Positions 43,951 through 53,530 of a DNA stretch of 64,000 nucleotides are shown here, piece by piece; position 1 is the stretch's first letter, and each line of letters opens with the position of its first letter. Where the stretch lies: assembly GCA_002733765.1 (NCBI GenBank), contig NVWU01000016.1, positions 40,592-104,591 on the forward strand, given 5' to 3'. The notes under the pieces were generated by a model. It was not told where the DNA came from and did not search any database. It was given only the letters and a program-made list of their open reading frames with translations. A program made the translations under genes and the position numbers. This DNA is from Colwellia sp. (GTDB lineage Bacteria; Pseudomonadota; Gammaproteobacteria; Enterobacterales; Alteromonadaceae).

Positions 43951-45036
43951 ATGCTGATCGACCTCCATGCCCATGCTCCACATCCAGACTATTACGACCA
44001 ACATCCATACTGGGGTCCTGCTTTTGAGCTCCAGAGCGATGGTGATATTAAGTTACGCGTAGGGGATTATATTCTCAAACTAGGTGCACCCGAGCGTAAA
44101 GCGGCACTGCGTGCAGCACATGCTCGTGGTGAAACTCTAGATGTTGCCGAATATATGGCAAAGTGGAAAGACCCTAAAACTCGCTTAGCAGGAATGGATG
44201 CAGCGGGCCAAAATGCACAGGTTATCTCTGTTCCTAGCCATTGCTATATGTATTGGGCAGAAGCTGAGTTTGGTATTCCATTTGCGCAAAAAGCAAATGA
44301 CGTACTGGCTGAGTATTGTTCTGCAGCACCAGACAGATTGATGTTCTGGGCGCACGCTCCTTTAAATGAACCAGTTGAAGCCGCTAAAGAAATTCGTCGT
44401 GCGTGTAAAGAGTTAGGTGCTAAAGGGTTGGTAGCGGGTGGTTCAAACTTTGGTGGTTTAGAGTTTGATTCCCCTGAAATGGACCCAGTGTGGGAAGCAT
44501 TGTGCGAAGTTGATTTACCGATGTTTGTGCACGGTTATAACCAGTCAGCTACTTGGGGTGAAAATGCCAGTACGGATCGTTATGAAACGACTGCCATTGT
44601 AGGGATGAATTACGACGAGACTAAATGTTTCTGGTATTTAATTAACGGTGGTGTATTTGACCGTTTCCCAAATCTTAAAGTGTATATTACTCATGGTGGT
44701 GGTTTTGTTCCATATCAACTAGGGCGTATGGCACAAACTAACCCGAATCTTGATACATATCACAATAAAAAGCCATTCCTAGACTACATGAAAAACTTCT
44801 ATTTTGATGTTGAATTGCATGAGGTGCCCATGCGTCAAGCGATGGTTGAAGTCATTGGTGCTGACCGCGTTTTGTACGGTTCAAACTTTGGTGGCAGTGA
44901 TGCAGTCCGCCATGATTTGACAGATGACTTGAAACTGTCAGATGACGATTTACAAAAAATTCGCTGGAAAAATGCGTGTGAGTTACTTCATTTAGATCCA
45001 GAGAAAATCGGTAAAATCGGTTCTGGAAGCAAATAA
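43951..45036 (+). CDS. ACMSD-like amidohydrolase/decarboxylase
   Basis: A 361-aa TIM-barrel amidohydrolase_2 of the aminocarboxymuconate-semialdehyde decarboxylase type. The metal site starts DLHAHAPHP (H-x-H), continues with MFVHGYN (His) and YITHGGGF. The usual last ligand region, normally GSD, reads LYGSNFGG with Asn instead of Asp. Members decarboxylate or hydrolyse ring-fission products without redox. AGAGGAAAA precedes ATG. The stop overlaps the start of the FAH gene (TAATG), so the two are coupled. Confidence 0.87.
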   Translation: MLIDLHAHAPHPDYYDQHPYWGPAFELQSDGDIKLRVGDYILKLGAPERKAALRAAHARGETLDVAEYMAKWKDPKTRLAGMDAAGQNAQVISVPSHCYMYWAEAEFGIPFAQKANDVLAEYCSAAPDRLMFWAHAPLNEPVEAAKEIRRACKELGAKGLVAGGSNFGGLEFDSPEMDPVWEALCEVDLPMFVHGYNQSATWGENASTDRYETTAIVGMNYDETKCFWYLINGGVFDRFPNLKVYITHGGGFVPYQLGRMAQTNPNLDTYHNKKPFLDYMKNFYFDVELHEVPMRQAMVEVIGADRVLYGSNFGGSDAVRHDLTDDLKLSDDDLQKIRWKNACELLHLDPEKIGKIGSGSK

Positions 45037-45908
45037 TGAAACTGGCAAGATGTGAGCTTGATAACCAGAAATTTTGGGCTGTAATTAATGTAGAAAAGGC
45101 GATAGTGAAAAAGATCACGGGTGTTTTTGCTCTGTGGGGACCTAGTTTAACGCAGAGCATTAATGAAGGAGTCTCTGCTGATGGAGAGGCAACCTTGCCG
45201 TTTTCAGGAGACGTTTATCCGCTTGATTCGGTGCGCCTGTTACCGCCTATTGAACCGATTAACCGTGTTGTGGTTGCTGGGGCTAATTATAGTAAGCATC
45301 TGGCCGCTGATTTTGGGCTCGAAGCACCTTCTCAACCCGTTGCTTTTCTCAAAGCTTATGGTGCTTTAATTGGGCCTAATGACGCTATTCGTTATCCACC
45401 GTTAACTAACGAACTTGATCATGAGGTTGAGTTGGTAGTAGTGATAGGCAGTGGGGAAATTGACTTTCAGAATACCTTAGCGTCGGTGCTAGGTTATACC
45501 GTAGGCAACGATGTAAGCTCACGTGATTTGCAACGCAGCGGACCAAAAGGAATCGGTATGGATTTGTTTGCTGCCAAAAGCCAAGATAAAACCACGGGCC
45601 TTGGTCCTTGGATTGTCACTAAAGATGAATTCCCTGCAGGTAATCCGGTACTTCGTATGACTCTGACGGTTGATGGTGATGTGCGTCAAGATGGTACCAC
45701 CAAAGATATGACTTGGGGTGTTGATGAACTGGTCAGTTTTGTGCAACAGCGTTCAAGCTTTGCCGCGGGTGATGTCATGTTTACTGGCTCGCCTGAAGGG
45801 GTTGGTCAAGGAACCGGTCTGTTTCTAAATGCAGGTGAACTCGTTGAGGCAAGCATTGAAGGTATTGGCAGTTTGAAAAATCGCGTTACCCAAAAACAAA
45901 TAATATAA
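45036..45908 (+). CDS. Fumarylacetoacetate hydrolase family protein
   Basis: A 290-aa FAH-family enzyme, second in the island. The metal motif is ELDHEVELVVVIG (E-x-E) and the signature GNDVSSRDLQRSGPKGIGMD with Asp. LTVDGDVRQDGTTKDMTWGV and FTGSPEGVGQGTG are characteristic of 2-hydroxyhepta-diene or fumarylpyruvate hydrolases. It should act on an enol-keto acid produced by meta-cleavage. It is coupled to the ACMSD-like gene by a one-base overlap. Confidence 0.9.
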   Translation: MKLARCELDNQKFWAVINVEKAIVKKITGVFALWGPSLTQSINEGVSADGEATLPFSGDVYPLDSVRLLPPIEPINRVVVAGANYSKHLAADFGLEAPSQPVAFLKAYGALIGPNDAIRYPPLTNELDHEVELVVVIGSGEIDFQNTLASVLGYTVGNDVSSRDLQRSGPKGIGMDLFAAKSQDKTTGLGPWIVTKDEFPAGNPVLRMTLTVDGDVRQDGTTKDMTWGVDELVSFVQQRSSFAAGDVMFTGSPEGVGQGTGLFLNAGELVEASIEGIGSLKNRVTQKQII

Positions 45909-45926
45909 AAATAAGGAATACGTTGC

Positions 45927-46832
45927 ATGGTCTCCACAGAAAATAAGGTAGTAGTTGTCGGTGCTGGTTTAATGGGTACAGGTATTGCTCATGCATTTGC
46001 CAGTAGTGGTTTTGTGATTGATTTAGTTGATAACAGTGAGTCGGCCTTAGAAAAAGCACGATTGTCGATAGAGTCTATTATTGATGTCGGCGTTGAGTTG
46101 GGCAAAATGTCAGCATCTAATGCTGCCAAAGCCAAACAAAACCTTTCTGTTTCAACGAATTTAAAACAGTCTGCGCAGAATGCCTCACTTTTAGTTGAAA
46201 CGGTGTCTGAAAACCTAGCAGTAAAACAAGCTGTTATTCGTGATGCGATAGCCGTCATGGCTGAAAACGCCGTAATTGCAACAAATACCTCAGCTTTAAG
46301 TGTGACGGAAATTGCAACCGCAGCCTTAGCACCTGAAAATGTTATTGGCATGCACTTCTTCAACCCAGTACACAAAATGAAGTTAGTTGAACTAGTACTT
46401 GGCATTGCCACTAGTGAAGCAACTGTCGCAACTGCCCGTGAATGGTGTGATGCATTAGGCAAAACTTCCATTTTAGTAAATGAAACACCGGGTCTGACCA
46501 CAAGCAGAATGTCGGCAATGCTGGGTAATGAAGCAATGTGGATGTTACAAGAAGGTACCGCTTGTGCGGAAGATATAGATACCGCGCTGCGTATGGGATT
46601 TAACCATCCAATGGGACCTCTAGAATTGGGCGATATGACTGGTTGGGATACTCGTCTTGCAGTCTTACGTTATTTGCACTCAACACTAGGTGAAAAATTT
46701 CGTCCTTGTCCACTGATTATAAAAATGGTTGCAGCAGGGCGTTACGGTCGTAAAACCAGCCACGGTGTTTATCAATACGATGAAAAAGGTCAGCAAATAC
46801 CCGGTTCAGGTTTAAAAGGCAGTGCATTGTGA
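45927..46832 (+). CDS. 3-hydroxyacyl-CoA dehydrogenase (DitN-like)
   Basis: A 301-aa NAD-dependent 3-hydroxyacyl-CoA dehydrogenase. The NAD fold is VVVGAGLMGTGIAHAFASSG; the catalytic region GMHFFNPVHKMKLVELV contains the His and Asn; the C-terminal domain has GFNHPMGPLELGDMTGWD. It performs the third step of beta-oxidation. AAGGA lies upstream of the ATG. The stop overlaps the GTG of the thiolase gene, so the last two steps of the cycle are translationally linked. Confidence 0.93.
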   Translation: MVSTENKVVVVGAGLMGTGIAHAFASSGFVIDLVDNSESALEKARLSIESIIDVGVELGKMSASNAAKAKQNLSVSTNLKQSAQNASLLVETVSENLAVKQAVIRDAIAVMAENAVIATNTSALSVTEIATAALAPENVIGMHFFNPVHKMKLVELVLGIATSEATVATAREWCDALGKTSILVNETPGLTTSRMSAMLGNEAMWMLQEGTACAEDIDTALRMGFNHPMGPLELGDMTGWDTRLAVLRYLHSTLGEKFRPCPLIIKMVAAGRYGRKTSHGVYQYDEKGQQIPGSGLKGSAL

Positions 46833-48007
46833 AAACAGTTTATATCGTAGAGGCTGTGCGTACTCCTGTAGGTCGCTACCGAGGTAGCTTGGCGAGTGTA
46901 CGTGCAGATCACCTCGGCGCGCTTGTATTGAATGCTGTCATTGATAGGGCTGGTATTAAGGCTGAAGAAGTTGATGATGTAGTTTTTGGCTGTGTCACGC
47001 AAGTGGGTGAGCAGTCAGCGAATATAGCCCGCACAGCACTGTTGAGTGCTGGATGGCCAGTCTCAATTCCCGGTCTGACTTTAGATAGGAAGTGTGGTTC
47101 AGGTGAAGTCGCTGTGCATGTAGCAGTGGGTTTGATTTCCTCAGGAGCAATTGATGTTGCGGTTGCTGGTGGTGCAGAGAACATGAGTCGAGTGCGCATG
47201 GGTGGTAATCGTGAGATTTACGGCGAAACATTTGGCTGGATGGCGTCTCAGAATTATGAATTGACCAGTCAGGGTGAAGCAGCAGAGCGTGTAGCCGATG
47301 AGTGGTCGTTGAGTCGTGCTGATTTAGATCAATTTGCTGTTGAGAGTCACCGGCGTGCTGTTGCTGCTTCAGAAGCCGGTTTGTTTGCATCTGAAATTGT
47401 TGCAGTCGACGTGCCAGCATTGGCTGAAAAAAATTGGACAGAGCCATTGCCCGCTACTTTCTCTATTGATGAAACCATACGTCCAGGTACTCATGCAGAT
47501 AAACTAGCAACGCTTAAAAGTAGTTTTCGTGAGCAGGGTAAATTAACTGCAGGTAATTCTTCGCAAATTTCTGATGGCGCGGCTGTTTTATTATTAATGT
47601 CGGCTGAAGCCGTTGAGCGTTTGGGGCTTAAACCTAAAGCTAAAATTGTGAGTTTTGCCACGGTGGGTTCCGATCCCACATTGATGCTAACGGGTCCAAT
47701 TGCAGCTACCCGTAAAGTGTTAAAAAAAGCAAAATTGACCTTATCCGATATTGATATTTTTGAAGTGAATGAAGCTTTTTCTCCAGTTCCAATGATGTGG
47801 ATGAAAGAGCTAGGAGTTGAGCATACCCGTTTAAATGTTAACGGCGGAGCCATTGCATTAGGCCATCCTCTGGGGGCCAGTGGAGCTCGTATTATGACTT
47901 CTATGGTGCATGAGCTTGAGCGCCGAGGAGGGCGTTACGCTTTGCAGTCAATATGTTGTGCTGGTGGTATGGGCACCGCGACATTAATTGAACGAATTGA
48001 TAATTAA
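46829..48007 (+). CDS. Acyl-CoA thiolase / acetyl-CoA acetyltransferase (DitO-like)
   Basis: A 392-aa thiolase with the full catalytic set: LDRKCGSGEVAVHVA (nucleophilic Cys), GGAIALGHPLGASGARI (His) and SICCAGGMGTATLIE (second Cys). It should release acetyl-CoA or propionyl-CoA. The GTG start overlaps the previous stop as GTGA. This contrasts with the Cys-less thiolase-fold protein at 33206, so the island has one true thiolase and one probable aldolase. Confidence 0.94.
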   Translation: MKTVYIVEAVRTPVGRYRGSLASVRADHLGALVLNAVIDRAGIKAEEVDDVVFGCVTQVGEQSANIARTALLSAGWPVSIPGLTLDRKCGSGEVAVHVAVGLISSGAIDVAVAGGAENMSRVRMGGNREIYGETFGWMASQNYELTSQGEAAERVADEWSLSRADLDQFAVESHRRAVAASEAGLFASEIVAVDVPALAEKNWTEPLPATFSIDETIRPGTHADKLATLKSSFREQGKLTAGNSSQISDGAAVLLLMSAEAVERLGLKPKAKIVSFATVGSDPTLMLTGPIAATRKVLKKAKLTLSDIDIFEVNEAFSPVPMMWMKELGVEHTRLNVNGGAIALGHPLGASGARIMTSMVHELERRGGRYALQSICCAGGMGTATLIERIDN

Positions 48008-48036
48008 CCTATGACGTTAATAACTTTGAGGGTTCT

Positions 48037-48897
48037 ATGAACATCGATCTTAGTGGTAAGAGAGTTATTGTAACAGGCGCTTCTCGCGGCATTGGCAAAG
48101 CAATCGCTAAAGCCTTTGCCGATGAAGGTGCACTAGTTGCTGTTTGTGCCCGTAACTTAGAACCGTTGCAAGCAGCCGCTGATGAGTTTTCGCAACAAGC
48201 TGGTGAGGTGATTGTAAGATCGGTCGACGTGACCAACTCTGAGGCCGTTAGGGCTTTTGTCGAGGAAGTCGCTAGCGCTTGGGGTGGGGTGGATGTGTTA
48301 GTGAATAACGCAGGTCAGGGCCAAGGCGGTAATCTTGATACGTTAACGCCGGAAGCCATTTTAGAACATGCCAATATTTTACAAATGGGCCATTTTCGCT
48401 TTACGCAAGCCGTTGTTCCTCATATGCGTTCTCAGCGGTGGGGTAGGATTATTGATATTAATGCGCTGGTCGGCGCTATTCCTGCACCTGACGGAATACC
48501 CTCGGTAATTAACCGTGCGTCTTGTTTGGCTTTATCAAAATCACTGGGGATGTCGTTACCCAAAAATAATATTTTGGTTAACTCCTTAAACATGGGCTGG
48601 ATTAATACCGGACAGTGGGATCGCCACTTTAAAGAAATGCCAACAGGCGTTACTCGTGAAGAATTTGATCAAATGGTATTAAAAGTGGTACCAGTGGGCC
48701 GTTTTGGTAAGCCAGAAGATGTTGTTGGAATGGTGCTATTCCTCGCCAGTGAATATGCCAATTTTATCAGTGCTGCGTCGATTGATATTGCGGGTGGAAT
48801 GGGAGGACAAATTGCTTATTTTCCAACCTTAAAAAGAGATTTTTCGGTGGCAATGGCCGGGAAATACAATAATTCTGATGGGCAGAAAGACCTATAA
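48037..48897 (+). CDS. SDR-fold protein with degenerate catalytic triad
   Basis: A 286-aa short-chain dehydrogenase homologue. The cofactor fold is well kept (TGASRGIGKAI, then VNNAGQGQGG). The catalytic residues are not: the region IIDINALVGAIPAPDGIPS and VINRASCLALSKSL aligns so that Ser, Tyr and Lys become Ala, Ser and Arg. The C-terminus extends beyond the family's usual end (YFPTLKRDFSVAMAGKYNN). It may bind NAD(P) and a CoA ester without classical dehydrogenation, or use another chemistry. It ends the operon started at 43951. GAGGG precedes the ATG. Confidence 0.85.
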   Translation: MNIDLSGKRVIVTGASRGIGKAIAKAFADEGALVAVCARNLEPLQAAADEFSQQAGEVIVRSVDVTNSEAVRAFVEEVASAWGGVDVLVNNAGQGQGGNLDTLTPEAILEHANILQMGHFRFTQAVVPHMRSQRWGRIIDINALVGAIPAPDGIPSVINRASCLALSKSLGMSLPKNNILVNSLNMGWINTGQWDRHFKEMPTGVTREEFDQMVLKVVPVGRFGKPEDVVGMVLFLASEYANFISAASIDIAGGMGGQIAYFPTLKRDFSVAMAGKYNNSDGQKDL

Positions 48898-49259
48898 CTC
48901 ACTTTTTAATTCTGTATGTAGAATTATTTATTTATATGTAGAATAATTTAAAGTAGTTTGTTATAAATAAGTCATCATATGGAAAAGAAGAATGGCAACT
49001 GTTAGACCTGAACATTTTACACTGGTTTATATAGTTCTCTTTTTAGCTGTGTGTTAGTGGGGTGATAATTTTCCCACTAAGTTCAATTTTGAGTAGTAGG
49101 GTCGTGTAATGGGCCTTAAAGAATTGAGCTAACTGTTATGGGGCAGGTGGTAAGTAAATATGTTTACTATCTCTGTAAAAACAGTATAAGACTGAAACAC
49201 TGCAACTACTTAAAATTGTATAGTTGCTGAAAATAAAAAATATTGGAGTATTTATAAAA
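48898..49259. other. 362-bp gap before the DUF1302 gene
   Basis: No ORF of note is visible. The AT-rich start contains ATGTAGAATTATTTA and ATGTAGAATAATTTA in tandem. TTAGTGGG/CCCACTAA (49054-49080) forms an 8-bp stem with no T run after it. GCAACTA/TAGTTGC (49202-49227) forms a 7-bp stem just before the DUF1302 ribosome site. The region probably holds the promoter of the envelope operon. Confidence 0.5.
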
Positions 49260-50915
49260 ATGAAAAAACAAAATATACCTCAACCCTTAAGCGTTTTAGC
49301 AGTTACTATTGCTGCGATTAGTTCTATTGGCAGTGTCCAAGCTGCCCAAATAGAAACCGGCAACCCCAACCTTGTGGTGCGTTGGGATAATACAGTTCGT
49401 TATAATCTGGGTGTTCGTACCGAAAAACAAGATAAGCGTCTGTTAGCAAACAGCATTTTTGATGATGGTGATGGAAAGTTTGACAAAGGTGATATCATTA
49501 CTAACCGTTTGGATATCTTAAGCGAGTTGGATGTTGATTATGACCAGCGCTTCGGCTTTCGATTAACCGCTGCTTTATGGTATGACAATGCCTATAATAA
49601 CGATAGCTTACCAGAGGGAACTGATAGTCCTTACCGCAGTGGTCGATACTCTAATCAAGTTTCACGTTTTATCAATGGCCCTTCCGGTGAAATTCTGGAC
49701 GCGTTTGTATGGAGTAACTTCGAAATTGGAGATGCACTAGTAAATGTTAAACTAGGTAAGCATTCTATATTGTGGGGTGAAGGTTTATTTTTAGGAATGC
49801 ATTCCATTTCTTATTCGCAAGCCCCTGTAGATGGTGTAAAAGCCGTGAGTAGTCCTGGCATTGAAATCAAAGAGGTATTTTTACCAATTAATCAACTCTC
49901 ATTTAAGGCTCAGGTGTCGGATAACTTGACGTTAATGGGACAGTATGCACTAGAGTGGAAACCTTTCCGTACACCATACCCTGGTACTTATTTGATGGGG
50001 GCTGACTTCGCTCCGGGCGCTGATCAATATAATTTTGCTCCGGGTGTAAACGCTTCTGTATTGAAGCCAAGAGAACCCAAAGAGGGTAAAAATTGGGGCT
50101 TGGGCTTAAAGTGGAATGCTGACGCTATTGACTCTGATATCGGCTTTTACTATCGTGAATTTGACGATGTAATTCCTGAATCTGGTGTTCTTTTATCTTT
50201 CACCGATCAGGCTAACCCTTTTACCTATAGTTTCCAATCACCATATGCAGATGATGTCTCTATCTACGGGTTGTCACTGGGTACCTCAATAGGGCCTGTT
50301 AGTGTAGGTTCAGAGCTGTCTTATCGTAAGAATGGTCATTTGAATTCTTCTACTTCTTACGTGACTGCACTTGGTTATGATACGGGTGCACGCGGTAACA
50401 CTTGGCATACTGTTGTGAATGGTGTTTATCTACTGCCTAATACTAGTTTTTGGGATACTGGTAGTTTTGTCGCAGAGATTGGTTATAGTCGTTTAGATAA
50501 AATCACAAAAAATAAAGAGCTATACCGTGGTGAAGGCTATGATGCTTGTGTAAATGCAAATGAAGATGCTAGTGATGGATGTTCTACTGATGACTTTTTT
50601 CAGATTGCCTTTAAATTTACGCCAGAATATCTGCAGATAATACCAGGTTGGGACTTGAAATTGCCTATTTCTCTTAATGCGGGTATTTCGGGCAATGCTG
50701 CATCAGGTAGTGCCGGTAATGAAGATGCAGTTAGTTGGTCTGTAGCTGCAGCAGGTCTCTATTTAAATGAATATGAGTTTACACTACGTTATGCTGATCG
50801 CTCTGCTGATACAAAATATGTAAACGACGTTGCCGTAGGGGGAAATGGTTCAAAAAGCACTCTGGGTGTGACAGACCGTGGCTATTTAAACTTTACCTTT
50901 AAAGTTGCATTCTAA
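49260..50915 (+). CDS. DUF1302 outer-membrane protein
   Basis: A 551-aa DUF1302 family protein. The N-terminus is a clear signal peptide (MKKQNIPQPLSVLAVTIAAI, cut probably after SVQA). The body has alternating aromatic beta strands and ends in FTFKVAF, a C-terminal Phe typical of outer-membrane barrels. The track start at 49224 is replaced by ATG 49260, which has GGAG upstream and yields a normal signal. DUF1302 proteins accompany DUF1329, YCF48 and RND genes in hydrophobic-substrate degraders and probably take up or handle such substrates. Confidence 0.88.
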   Translation: MKKQNIPQPLSVLAVTIAAISSIGSVQAAQIETGNPNLVVRWDNTVRYNLGVRTEKQDKRLLANSIFDDGDGKFDKGDIITNRLDILSELDVDYDQRFGFRLTAALWYDNAYNNDSLPEGTDSPYRSGRYSNQVSRFINGPSGEILDAFVWSNFEIGDALVNVKLGKHSILWGEGLFLGMHSISYSQAPVDGVKAVSSPGIEIKEVFLPINQLSFKAQVSDNLTLMGQYALEWKPFRTPYPGTYLMGADFAPGADQYNFAPGVNASVLKPREPKEGKNWGLGLKWNADAIDSDIGFYYREFDDVIPESGVLLSFTDQANPFTYSFQSPYADDVSIYGLSLGTSIGPVSVGSELSYRKNGHLNSSTSYVTALGYDTGARGNTWHTVVNGVYLLPNTSFWDTGSFVAEIGYSRLDKITKNKELYRGEGYDACVNANEDASDGCSTDDFFQIAFKFTPEYLQIIPGWDLKLPISLNAGISGNAASGSAGNEDAVSWSVAAAGLYLNEYEFTLRYADRSADTKYVNDVAVGGNGSKSTLGVTDRGYLNFTFKVAF

Positions 50916-50939
50916 TTTAACCCTATTAAGGACATAACT

Positions 50940-52310
50940 ATGAAAACTATAAAAATAAACCGTCTCTTGATCTCTTGTGTATTAACAGCGGTAACATTGC
51001 AATCAGCCGTGGCCTCTGTTACGCCGGAAGAAGCTGCAAAACTGGGTCAGACCTTAACATTTTTTGGTGCAGAAATTAGCGGTAACGCTGAGGGCACTAT
51101 TCCAGCTTATACTGGAGGTCTACGTACTGCACCAGCAGAATTTAAGGAAAATAGTGGTGTTTGGGCTAACCCGTATAAGGGGGAGAGTCCCGTTGTTCGT
51201 ATCGATTCAAAAAATGCAGATCAATATGCAGACAAGTTGAGTGCAGGACAGAAACACCTGCTGGCGAAATATCCTGACACATTTTATATGGACATTTATC
51301 CTACTCACCGCTCAGCTGCTTTTCCACAAAAAGTATTGGATGCCTCTAAGCGTAATGCAACCGAATGTAATACTACGCACGAAGGTCTGGGGGTCGATAC
51401 GGCCTGCCGTGGTGGTATTCCATTCCCTATTCCAAAGACGGGTAAGGAGTTGATGTGGAATCAGCAGTTACGCTATCAGGAAACAACAACTACCTCAGCG
51501 TCTCGTTCATGGGTTGTGAATGCAAATGGTGACCGTATTATGGCTTCGCAGCAAAAAACCTATGTTGAAGTGCCATATTATATGGATGATCTGGATGGTC
51601 GTGATGAGAGAATCTACTGGAACGTTTGGTCTGTAACTCAGTCACCTATCCGCAAAGCAGGTGAATTGACAGGGATTGTTGATTACCTCGATCCTATTGA
51701 AAAGCCACGTTATGCCTGGAGTTATACACCTGGTTTACGTCGTATTAAAAAGGCTCCTGAGTTTTCATACGATACACCTGTATCCAGTATGGGTGGGGTA
51801 ACATTTTTTGATGAGCTTTTTGTATTCTCTGGCATGATGGATCGTTTCGAGTATAAGTTGGTTGGCAAAAAAGAGATGTACCTTCCTTATAATGCTTATG
51901 AACTGTATTTTGAGTGTGACGTTGATGAACAGTTTATGCCTAAGCACGCCAACCCTAAGTGCTGGCGTTGGGAGCTTCACCGTGTTTGGGAAGTAGAAGC
52001 TACTCTTAAAGCTGGTACACGTCATGTGTATGATAGACGTACGTATTATTTTGATGAAGATAACTACGGTACTGGTTTATATGATGCATTTGATAAAAGC
52101 GGTGAGCTTTACCGTTCAATTTTTAATGCAGGTATCCAGTTCTATGATGTGGATGCTCCATATTCAGTGAAAAACGTGGTTTATGACTTCAACAAAGGTA
52201 TGTATGCCTTACTCAACGATGGTCTTAAAGGGGGGTACCAGGTTGTAAAGCCTCTGTCTAATCGTAATATGAACCCTGAAGTTATTGTTTCTAAACAGTC
52301 AGCCCGTTAG
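50940..52310 (+). CDS. DUF1329 periplasmic protein
   Basis: A 456-aa DUF1329 protein with a signal peptide (LLISCVLTAVTLQSAVAS) and the family start TPEEAAKLGQTLTFFGAE. It has a LolA/LolB-like character and is expected to act in the periplasm or at the outer membrane with DUF1302. AAGGACATAACT precedes the ATG. The spacing to DUF1302 is 24 bases, and an mRNA hairpin follows at 52332. The molecular function is not established. Confidence 0.88.
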   Translation: MKTIKINRLLISCVLTAVTLQSAVASVTPEEAAKLGQTLTFFGAEISGNAEGTIPAYTGGLRTAPAEFKENSGVWANPYKGESPVVRIDSKNADQYADKLSAGQKHLLAKYPDTFYMDIYPTHRSAAFPQKVLDASKRNATECNTTHEGLGVDTACRGGIPFPIPKTGKELMWNQQLRYQETTTTSASRSWVVNANGDRIMASQQKTYVEVPYYMDDLDGRDERIYWNVWSVTQSPIRKAGELTGIVDYLDPIEKPRYAWSYTPGLRRIKKAPEFSYDTPVSSMGGVTFFDELFVFSGMMDRFEYKLVGKKEMYLPYNAYELYFECDVDEQFMPKHANPKCWRWELHRVWEVEATLKAGTRHVYDRRTYYFDEDNYGTGLYDAFDKSGELYRSIFNAGIQFYDVDAPYSVKNVVYDFNKGMYALLNDGLKGGYQVVKPLSNRNMNPEVIVSKQSAR

Positions 52311-52331
52311 AGAAAATAGGGATAAAATGCA

Positions 52332-52364
52332 GAAGTATTATCTGCATGGTGCAGGTAATACTTC
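52332..52364 (+). repeat. 14-bp hairpin between DUF1329 and YCF48-like genes
   Basis: GAAGTATTATCTGC and GCAGGTAATACTTC pair over 14 positions with one G-U and a five-base loop. There is no T tract, so transcript stabilisation or partial attenuation is more likely than termination. Confidence 0.65.
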
Positions 52365-52394
52365 AGAGCTAAAACCTATATTTAGAGTTTAATC

Positions 52395-53504
52395 ATGTAT
52401 AAAATTAATGCCACAGAATTTTTTTTCCGTGCAGTAGTAAGTAGTTGTCTTATTTTTGTGAGTCCATTTTTACTTGCTGGAAGCGAAACTCAACAAGACA
52501 GATTGGATGTGCCAGCTGCATTCAGTACTCAAGTAAATCGTACAATTAAATTATCTCTTGCATCCCAGAACAACTCTGTTATAGCGGTTGGATTGCGAGG
52601 TGAGGTGTCTGTGTCTTCTGATAAAGGAAACAGCTTTATACAAAAAAAAATAATGCTGAGTTCCGACTTAACCACCACTCGCTTTACCCAAGAGGGTAGT
52701 CTTTGGGTGTTAGGGCATGATGCGGTTATGCTGCGCTCACGTGATCTAGGGAATACTTGGCAGCGCGTATTAGATGGTCGCAGTACATTTGCCCTACTTA
52801 ATGATTATTATCAGCAACTATCAAATAATGGTAATAAAGAAGCGGCTCTGACATTGCGTGATATAAAGCGTTCTGTCGATCCATTACCGACACCTGATAT
52901 CTTGCCCTACCCATTTTTTGATATCAGCATAAATGACAATGGTGAAGGATTTGCTGTTGGTGCTTTTGGTCTGTTGCTTAAAACCAATGATGGTGGACAT
53001 ACTTGGCAGCCTTGGATGGAGCGTGCTGATAATTCTTGGGGTTATCATATTTATTCAGTTCAACAGTTTGATGATCATGTTTATTTGGCCGGAGAGCGCG
53101 GTTTCTTAAGGCACTTAAATAAAACGACTGGAACATTTGAACGTATTGAAACTCCTTTTGAGGGGACCTATTTTGGTGCCTATGTTAATAAAAATATTTT
53201 ACAAGTTTATGGTTTAAGAGGCAGAGTTTATTCTAGTTCAGATAATGGAATAAACTGGCAACACATAAATCTAGATACCGACTCCACGGTTATCAGTTTA
53301 CTAACACCTGAGTCGGGCGAGTTTATTTATGTTACACAAAAAGGTGAGTTTTTTGTTTCTTCTGAACATGGTCAGAATGCCGTTAGTATGGCTAGTAACG
53401 TTACAGGAGAAATATTGTCTGCTGCGTTAATTGGTCAAGATAGAATAGCATTAGCCCAATACAATGGAATCAAAATTGTATTGCTTAGTTCACTTTTAAA
53501 ATAA
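52395..53504 (+). CDS. YCF48-like BNR-repeat periplasmic protein
   Basis: A 369-aa protein with a signal-like N-terminus (VVSSCLIFVSPFLLAGSE). It carries repeated beta-propeller elements VSVSSDKGNSF, SRDLGNTWQRVL, TNDGGHTWQPW and SSDNGINWQHI, the pattern of YCF48/Hcf136 and BNR repeats. In this operon type it probably assembles with the RND pump and DUF1302. It is preceded by the hairpin at 52332 and followed after 26 bases by the RND gene. Its partner and ligand are unknown. Confidence 0.85.
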   Translation: MYKINATEFFFRAVVSSCLIFVSPFLLAGSETQQDRLDVPAAFSTQVNRTIKLSLASQNNSVIAVGLRGEVSVSSDKGNSFIQKKIMLSSDLTTTRFTQEGSLWVLGHDAVMLRSRDLGNTWQRVLDGRSTFALLNDYYQQLSNNGNKEAALTLRDIKRSVDPLPTPDILPYPFFDISINDNGEGFAVGAFGLLLKTNDGGHTWQPWMERADNSWGYHIYSVQQFDDHVYLAGERGFLRHLNKTTGTFERIETPFEGTYFGAYVNKNILQVYGLRGRVYSSSDNGINWQHINLDTDSTVISLLTPESGEFIYVTQKGEFFVSSEHGQNAVSMASNVTGEILSAALIGQDRIALAQYNGIKIVLLSSLLK

Positions 53505-53530
53505 GTCTGCGTCAACGAGGTATACTCTTT

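Noticed and set aside
45989-46501. 170-aa minus-strand ORF
   Set aside because: Antisense to 3-hydroxyacyl-CoA dehydrogenase; a long shadow caused by codon bias.
46995-47447. 150-aa minus-strand ORF
   Set aside because: Antisense to the thiolase gene; His/Gln-rich shadow sequence.
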